Shown: one piece after another, positions 59,199 to 64,000 of the stretch
Numbering within the stretch: position 1 is the stretch's first letter
Layout of the letters: each line of letters begins with the position of its first letter
NCBI GenBank assembly: GCA_965250275.1
Contig: OZ252297.1
Span: forward strand, 1,612,001-1,676,000
Source of the DNA: G965250275 sp965250275
GTDB lineage: Bacteria; Pseudomonadota; Alphaproteobacteria; Rhodobacterales; Rhodobacteraceae
Direction of reading: 5' to 3'
Length of the DNA: 64,000 bases
Made by a program: the position numbers and the translations under genes
The notes under the pieces: generated by a model
What the model saw: the letters and a program-made list of their open reading frames with translations, nothing else
Told to the model about the DNA's origin: nothing
Database searches by the model: none

Positions 59199-59885
59199 TT
59201 ATGTGGCGGATCCTTCTGGCGGGACGGGAAGGCGCGGCGCAGTGAACGGCGTGTCCCCCAGACCCTCGGCGATTTGTGCGGATCTGGTGGCAGGGCGGGC
59301 CTCCACACGCTCAAGCCGCGCGTAGAGATGTGGGGTCTCGTTCGCCGAGAACCAGCCTTTGTCCGCGGCGACGGGATAGAGCGCCATCCAGCGCATCATG
59401 CTGGCGAGGTAGTAGTCCAGCACGCTGAGTTCCGGGAACTGGGTTTCCAGCCGCTCATTCAGGATGCGCAAATGGGTCTGCAGGCGCGCGCTGATCGTTG
59501 ACCGGAGCGCATTCTGGTTCGTCTGATCTGCGCCAACATACTTGTCGGAGTAAAAGAGAGCCCGCAGATCGGCGTGCAGCGTATTGGACAGAAAGAAGAG
59601 CCAGGTCAGAAACGCGCCGCGGCGCGGAGACGTCACTGGTTCCACCAGGGCACCGTGCCTGTCGCCGAGTAAAAGCAGGATTGCCGCGGTTTCAAAGACC
59701 GGTCCGTCGCGGGTTTCCAGGACCGGTATCAGGCCATTGGGGTTGAGTGCCAGATAGGCCGGGGAGCGCTGCTCCTGGCTCGCGCGATTCACAAGGATCG
59801 TGTCATAGGGCTGCCCCAACTCCTCCAGCACAAGGCGTACGGGCAGAGAAGCGTTGTCCGGGGCGTATTGCAGCACATAGGTCAT
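59199..59885 (-). CDS. glutathione S-transferase-family protein
   Basis: A 228-residue GST. The N-terminal thioredoxin fold shows YVLQYAPDNASLPVRLVLEELGQPYDTILV, the cis-Pro region NPNGLIPVLETRDGPVFETAAILLLLGD, and an all-helical C-terminal domain (RAFLTWLFFL-like segment at GAFLTWLFFLSNTLHADLRALFY, LSVLDYYLASMMRWM). The usual catalytic Ser/Cys position is occupied near NASLPVR, so Ser13 is a plausible nucleophile helper. It abuts sdaA and is probably co-transcribed with it. Confidence 0.88.
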   Translation of the reverse strand: MTYVLQYAPDNASLPVRLVLEELGQPYDTILVNRASQEQRSPAYLALNPNGLIPVLETRDGPVFETAAILLLLGDRHGALVEPVTSPRRGAFLTWLFFLSNTLHADLRALFYSDKYVGADQTNQNALRSTISARLQTHLRILNERLETQFPELSVLDYYLASMMRWMALYPVAADKGWFSANETPHLYARLERVEARPATRSAQIAEGLGDTPFTAPRLPVPPEGSAT

Positions 59886-60112
59886 GAGCCGTCAGGTATC
59901 GCAATGGTCTGACCATGCCGCGATCAAAAGCGACCTGTTGCGGGCGTTTGCGGAATTTCTCCCGCATATTCTGATGTTGCGGCCAATTCAGGCTTTGAGC
60001 TGTCTCGCCTAGTTGCCCGGATCGCGACGATCAGGAGGAGCCCCTTCATTTCGCCCCTCGCAACCGGAGAGCAAGCCGCATATAACCCCCCCGATACAAC
60101 TGGAGTGCCGCC

Positions 60113-60901
60113 ATGACCGGGGAACTGTCGCCCATCGACAAAGCCAAGTTTGTTGCCGCCAAGCGCGCAGCCGACTTTGTCGAAGACGGTATGCGGGTCG
60201 GGCTGGGCACAGGCAGTACAGCGGCCTGGCTGGTCCGGTGCCTCGGTGAAATGGTGCGTGAGGATGGACTCAAGATCAAAGGCGTGCCGACGTCGTCGCG
60301 CACCGCAGAGCTGGCACGGGAAGTTGGCGTCGATGTGATTTCGCTCGACGAAGCGAAATGGCTCGATCTGACCATCGACGGCGCGGATGAATTCGATGGG
60401 GATCTGAACCTCATCAAAGGGGGCGGCGGCGCTCTGCTGCAGGAAAAGATCGTCGCAACGGCGTCGGACCAGATGGTTGTCATCGCCGATATAGGCAAAG
60501 AGGTCGAAACGCTCGGCGCCTTTCCGCTGCCCGTCGAAGTGATCCCCTTCGGCTGGCAGACCACACAAGCCCTGGTGGAAGAAACCCTGATCTCGATGGA
60601 TGTGCTGGGCCGGACGGCGACTCTCCGTATGAACGGAGACGCGCCGTTCGTTACCGACGAGGGCAATCACATCCTCGACTTGCATCTCAATCGGATCGGA
60701 AACCCACGCCAACTCTCGATGGTTTTGAATCAAATGCCTGGGGTCGTTGAAAACGGGCTGTTCATCGATATCTGTGACACGGTGGTCATTGGATATGGCG
60801 ATGGCAGGGTCGAGCTGCGCGATATCAATGAAGGCACCGTGGAATACGACCGGCTCGATTTCGTCGAGAGCGACAATCTGTTTACCGACCTGGCCGACTG
60901 A
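60113..60901 (+). CDS. rpiA: ribose-5-phosphate isomerase A
   Basis: A 262-residue RpiA that interconverts ribose-5-phosphate and ribulose-5-phosphate. Motifs in order: MRVGLGTGSTAAWLV, GVPTSSRTAELA, LTIDGADEFDGDLNLIKGGGGALLQEKIVA (catalytic Asp and Glu), and the ADIGKEVETLGAFPLPVEVIP segment. Length is normal. gor follows 11 bases later, linking pentose-phosphate flux with glutathione reduction in one likely operon. Confidence 0.97.
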   Translation: MTGELSPIDKAKFVAAKRAADFVEDGMRVGLGTGSTAAWLVRCLGEMVREDGLKIKGVPTSSRTAELAREVGVDVISLDEAKWLDLTIDGADEFDGDLNLIKGGGGALLQEKIVATASDQMVVIADIGKEVETLGAFPLPVEVIPFGWQTTQALVEETLISMDVLGRTATLRMNGDAPFVTDEGNHILDLHLNRIGNPRQLSMVLNQMPGVVENGLFIDICDTVVIGYGDGRVELRDINEGTVEYDRLDFVESDNLFTDLAD

Positions 60902-60912
60902 AGGAACACCCA

Positions 60913-62364
60913 ATGAGCTTTGATTATGATCTGTTCGTCATCGGTGGCGGATCGGGCGGCGTGCGGGCTGCACGTGTTGCCGCCGGTGAAACCGGTGCCA
61001 AGGTCGCGCTGGCGGAGATGGATCGCTACGGCGGCACTTGTGTGATCCGGGGCTGTGTGCCCAAGAAGCTGATGGTTTTCGCGAGCGAATACCACGAAGT
61101 GGTCGGTCAGGCGCGATCCTTTGGATGGGACCTGAAAGAAGGGCCGTTTGACTGGGCCCGCTTCCGGGATCGTTTGAATGGAGAGTTGGATCGTCTCGAA
61201 GATGTCTATCGCACCCTGCTGAAGAATTCGGGTGTCGACAGTTTTGACGCCCGCGCGACGCTCACCGACGCTCACACCGTCGCGCTATCGACTGGCGAAA
61301 CCTTCACGGCCAAACACATTCTCGTGGCCACCGGAGGCCATCCGTCGCGTCCGCAGCTTGTGAACGCACATCTTGGTCTGGTCTCGGACGATATCTTTCA
61401 CCTGCCCGAGCTGCCCAAATCCATCTTGATTGTGGGTGGGGGGTACATCGCATGCGAGTTCGCGTGCATTCTACACGGCCTTGGGGTCGAAGTGACGCAG
61501 TATTACCGCGGCGCGCAGATCCTGCGGGGCTTTGATGAAGAGGCGCGGGGCCTTGTTGCTGAAAGCATGCGCGAACGGGGCATCAAGCTGCACGTGGGAA
61601 CAAACATCCTGGAAATGGCGCCGGCAGAGGAAGCCCATCTGGTTGGTGGCACGGCATCAGACGCGGCGATGGGCGCATCTGTACAGGAGATGCCGTCTCA
61701 GACCGGCAATGCGTCCACATCCGGACCGATTTGGGTGAAGGCCACAAACGGATCGACGGAAGTGTTCGACAAGGTGATGTTCGCCACCGGGCGGGAACCG
61801 AACACCGCCGAGATGGGACTTGAAGAGATCGGTGTGCGTCTGGGACGTCGCGGTGAAGTTCAGGTGGATGAATACAGCCAGTCCGCCGTGCCGTCGGTTT
61901 ATGCCATTGGTGACGTGACCGACCGTGTGAATCTGACACCTGTCGCGATCCGTGAAGGAATGGCATTTGTCGAGACCGTCTTCAAAGGCAACCCGACGCC
62001 GGTCGATCATGATCTGATCCCTTCGGCAATCTTCACGCAGCCCGAGATGGGCACGATTGGCCTGAGCGAAGAAGATGCGCGCGAACAGGAGCCGATTGAG
62101 GTATACTGCACCAGCTTCAGACCGATGCAGACCGCTTTTGCCGGCCAGACGGATCGCGTTCTGATGAAACTGGTGGTCAGCAAGGCAAACCGGAAGATCC
62201 TGGGGTGCCACATCGTCGCTCCGTCCGCGGGCGAAATGATTCAGCTGGCGGGAATTGCGATCAAGATGGGTGCGACGAAAGAGGATTTTGACCGGACCGT
62301 GGCGGTGCATCCCACGATGTCCGAGGAAATCGTTACAATGAAATCACCGGTGCGAAGCGGTTGA
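60913..62364 (+). CDS. gor: glutathione reductase
   Basis: A 483-residue FAD/NADPH disulfide reductase. The FAD motif is LFVIGGGSGGVRAAR, the redox cysteines are GGTCVIRGCVPKKL (C43, C48), the NADPH motif is ILIVGGGYIACEFA, and the C-terminal catalytic VAVHPTMSEE is intact. An extra loop of about 30 polar residues (about 240-271) lies in the NADPH domain; most bacterial Gor proteins are about 450 residues. NADPH preference is supported by arginines after the second motif. Confidence 0.95.
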   Translation: MSFDYDLFVIGGGSGGVRAARVAAGETGAKVALAEMDRYGGTCVIRGCVPKKLMVFASEYHEVVGQARSFGWDLKEGPFDWARFRDRLNGELDRLEDVYRTLLKNSGVDSFDARATLTDAHTVALSTGETFTAKHILVATGGHPSRPQLVNAHLGLVSDDIFHLPELPKSILIVGGGYIACEFACILHGLGVEVTQYYRGAQILRGFDEEARGLVAESMRERGIKLHVGTNILEMAPAEEAHLVGGTASDAAMGASVQEMPSQTGNASTSGPIWVKATNGSTEVFDKVMFATGREPNTAEMGLEEIGVRLGRRGEVQVDEYSQSAVPSVYAIGDVTDRVNLTPVAIREGMAFVETVFKGNPTPVDHDLIPSAIFTQPEMGTIGLSEEDAREQEPIEVYCTSFRPMQTAFAGQTDRVLMKLVVSKANRKILGCHIVAPSAGEMIQLAGIAIKMGATKEDFDRTVAVHPTMSEEIVTMKSPVRSG

Positions 62365-62434
62365 TTTTCGGGCTGAAACGCACAGGTTAAGGACACAGCC
62401 GCGCAGAGCGGCAACAGAGGGGAACTTAGACAAC

Positions 62435-63595
62435 ATGGCAGGCAACAGCGGCGGCCCCTGGGGGGGCGGCGGAGGCTCCGGAGGCGGTGGCAATCGGGGA
62501 AACAACGGAAGCGGCGGTGGAGGCGGCGGCGGTCGCAAACCTGACGGCGACGGTCCTCAGATTCCCGAAATCGACGAGCTGATGAAAAAGGGTCAGGAGC
62601 AGTTGCGTGTGCTCATGGGCGGTCGTGGCGGCAGTGGCGGCGGACAAAACGGCGCCGGCGGCGGCGGTCGCGGCCCGATCTTCACGCGCGGAACAGTGGT
62701 CATCGGGGCTTTGGCCGCTCTGATCCTGTGGGGGCTGGCCAGCTTCTACACCGTCCGGCCAGAAGAGCAGTCCGTTGAGCTGTTTCTGGGCGAGTTCTCT
62801 GGGATCGGAAATCCGGGTCTGAACTTTGCGCCCTGGCCTGTTGTCACAGCCGAGGTGATCCCGGTGACCAGCGAACGGACCGAGGACATCGGTGTCGGGG
62901 CACGAGGCAGCGACGCGGGCCTGATGCTGACGGGTGACGAAAACATCGTCGACATCGACTTCCAGGTGGTCTGGAACATCAACGATCCCGCTCAATTCCT
63001 GTTCAACCTGCGCGACGCGCGCGCGACGATCCGGGCGGTGTCAGAATCGGCGATGCGCGAAATCATCGCTCAGTCGGAGCTTGCGCCGATCCTGAACCGG
63101 GACCGGGGCATCATCGCGAGCCGGTTGCAGGACCTGATTCAGTCGACGCTGGATGCGTATGGCAGTGGCGTGAACATCATTCGTGTGAACTTTGACAAGG
63201 CCGACCCGCCGGAGCCCGTGATCGCGGCGTTCCGTGACGTGCAAGCGGCGGAGCAAGAACGCGACCGGCTTCAGAACGTGGCTGATGCCTATGCCAACCA
63301 GGTGCTCGCGGCAGCGCGTGGTGAAGCGGCGCAGTTGCTGGAGGAGGCCGAAGGCTATCGCGCCCGCGTGGTCAACGAAGCCACCGGTGAAGCGAGCCGC
63401 TTCAATGCGGTTCTCGAGGAATACGCCAAAGCGCCGGATGTGACCCGCAAGCGACTTTATCTGGAGACAATGGAAAGAGTGTTGGGGCGCGTAGACAAGA
63501 TCATTCTGGATGAAAACGGCGGATCCAGCCAGGGTGTCGTGCCTTATTTGCCGCTTAACGAATTGCGCCGAGCACCAGCCGGAGGGTCGAACTGA
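62435..63595 (+). CDS. hflK: HflK, FtsH protease-modulating membrane protein
   Basis: A 386-residue SPFH/band-7 protein. The N-terminus is glycine-rich (two stretches, about 6-35 and 60-80), followed by one membrane anchor (GTVVIGALAALILWGLASFYT) and the SPFH domain (VRPEEQSVELFLGEFSG, NIVDIDFQVVWNINDP), then a coiled coil with AAEQERDRLQNVADAYANQVLAAARGEAAQLLEEAEGY. With HflC it forms a periplasmic cage around FtsH. Its stop shares one base with the hflC start. Confidence 0.96.
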   Translation: MAGNSGGPWGGGGGSGGGGNRGNNGSGGGGGGGRKPDGDGPQIPEIDELMKKGQEQLRVLMGGRGGSGGGQNGAGGGGRGPIFTRGTVVIGALAALILWGLASFYTVRPEEQSVELFLGEFSGIGNPGLNFAPWPVVTAEVIPVTSERTEDIGVGARGSDAGLMLTGDENIVDIDFQVVWNINDPAQFLFNLRDARATIRAVSESAMREIIAQSELAPILNRDRGIIASRLQDLIQSTLDAYGSGVNIIRVNFDKADPPEPVIAAFRDVQAAEQERDRLQNVADAYANQVLAAARGEAAQLLEEAEGYRARVVNEATGEASRFNAVLEEYAKAPDVTRKRLYLETMERVLGRVDKIILDENGGSSQGVVPYLPLNELRRAPAGGSN

Positions 63596-64000
63596 TGCGT
63601 AAATCCGCTTTTCTGATCCCGGTACTGGTGATCCTCATCGCAGGTGCCTTGTCGTCCATCTTCATCGTTGACGAACGCGAAAAGGCGCTGGTTCTGCAGT
63701 TTGGTCGTGTTGTTGCAGTCAAGGAAGAGCCGGGGCTGGCCTTCAAAATTCCTTTGATCCAGGAAGTGGTGCGCTACGACGACCGCATCCTGAGCCGGGA
63801 TATCGATCCACTCGAGATCACACCGCTGGATGACCGGCGTCTCGTTGTCGATGCCTTTGCGCGATACCGGATCATAGATGTCGAGCAGTTCCGGCAAGCC
63901 GTTGGTGTCGGCGGGATCGCCACGGCGGAAAACCGGCTCGATTCCATTTTGCGTGCAGAAACGCGGGAGGTCCTGGGTTCGGTCAGCTCAAATGACATCC
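63595..64000 (+). CDS. hflC: HflC, 5' part (3' end outside window)
   Basis: The first 135 residues of the HflK partner. A membrane anchor at the N-terminus (FLIPVLVILIAGALSSIFIV) leads into the SPFH domain: DEREKALVLQFGRVVAVKEEPGLAFKIPLIQEVVRYDDRIL, RRLVVDAFARYRI. The frame runs to the window edge without a stop, so this is cut by the window, not truncated in the genome. Start is TGATG-coupled to hflK. Confidence 0.95.
   Translation, partial: MRKSAFLIPVLVILIAGALSSIFIVDEREKALVLQFGRVVAVKEEPGLAFKIPLIQEVVRYDDRILSRDIDPLEITPLDDRRLVVDAFARYRIIDVEQFRQAVGVGGIATAENRLDSILRAETREVLGSVSSNDI

Noticed and set aside
62435..62680. Glycine-rich low-complexity DNA at the start of hflK as a repeat or collagen-like domain
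   Set aside because: Glycine-rich N-termini are common in HflK proteins; no periodic repeat unit is present.
1..64000. Mobile elements, prophage, CRISPR arrays or defence islands
   Set aside because: No transposase, integrase, phage structural gene, regularly spaced palindromic array or defence-type gene was found. Operon layout and composition look like vertically inherited chromosome.

Overview
The window is a gene-dense, high-GC chromosomal segment from a marine-type alphaproteobacterium, most likely the Roseobacter group (Rhodobacterales). This rests on recognising many proteins: the class I PhaC/phasin/PhaR set, ThyX, an LdtR-like MarR regulator, DUF1194, DUF2842 and DUF1127 proteins, SdhE next to a small XRE regulator, and polar amino-acid ABC transporters beside gamma-glutamylation enzymes. 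The genus cannot be fixed from sequence alone. I see no insertion sequence, prophage, integrase, CRISPR array, rRNA or convincing tRNA gene. No gene-free stretch reaches 300 bases.

Layout. 1-8.5 kb: 3' end of parE, an NTF2-like protein, membrane and secreted unknowns, aspartate aminotransferase divergent from an XRE regulator/sdhE pair, an LdtR-like regulator, and a gloA-DUF1194-DUF1194 run. 8.5-10.8 kb: a surface-lipoprotein export pair, with a Slam-like outer-membrane protein translationally coupled to a TbpB-like lipoprotein. 11-13.9 kb: thyX, hpf-like, cspA and an ArsC/Spx-like gene. 14-16.5 kb: a four-gene MNIO RiPP operon (DUF2282 precursor, DUF692 enzyme, DUF2063 partner, DoxX) of the copper-binding bufferin/oxazolin type. 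16.7-28 kb: thrS, a series of alpha/beta hydrolases, a GH25 lysozyme-like lipoprotein, a DUF4105 membrane protein, and an ArsR-SRPBCC fusion with a MAPEG protein. 28.2-33.9 kb: the polyhydroxyalkanoate locus (phaZ divergent from phaC-phaP, then phaR), with three exact CTGC-N3-GCAG sites.

33.9-43.4 kb: a long minus-strand cluster. An ABC importer (ATPase, binding protein, two permeases) is followed by two glutamine-synthetase-like ligases, a class I glutamine amidotransferase-like hydrolase and a PuuB-like FAD oxidase. A DegT-type aminotransferase lies beyond. Together they suggest uptake and gamma-glutamylation-dependent breakdown of a polyamine or related amine. Three direct repeats with exact 21-bp spacing lie upstream of the first gene. 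43.5-48.3 kb: a PhnD-like cytoplasmic binding protein with two TerB-like proteins, a dipeptidase, and a cobalt-type nitrile hydratase operon.

48.4-64 kb: mostly core metabolism: secG, pyrG, purA, a large acidic protein of unknown function, thiN, an EamA transporter, sdaA, a GST, rpiA-gor, and hflK-hflC, with hflC cut by the window edge. The items most worth a second look are the MNIO/bufferin operon, the Slam-lipoprotein pair, the 21-bp repeat array before the amine cluster, the tandem 16-bp palindromes at the ArsR-SRPBCC promoter, and an alpha/beta hydrolase whose nucleophile position is glycine.
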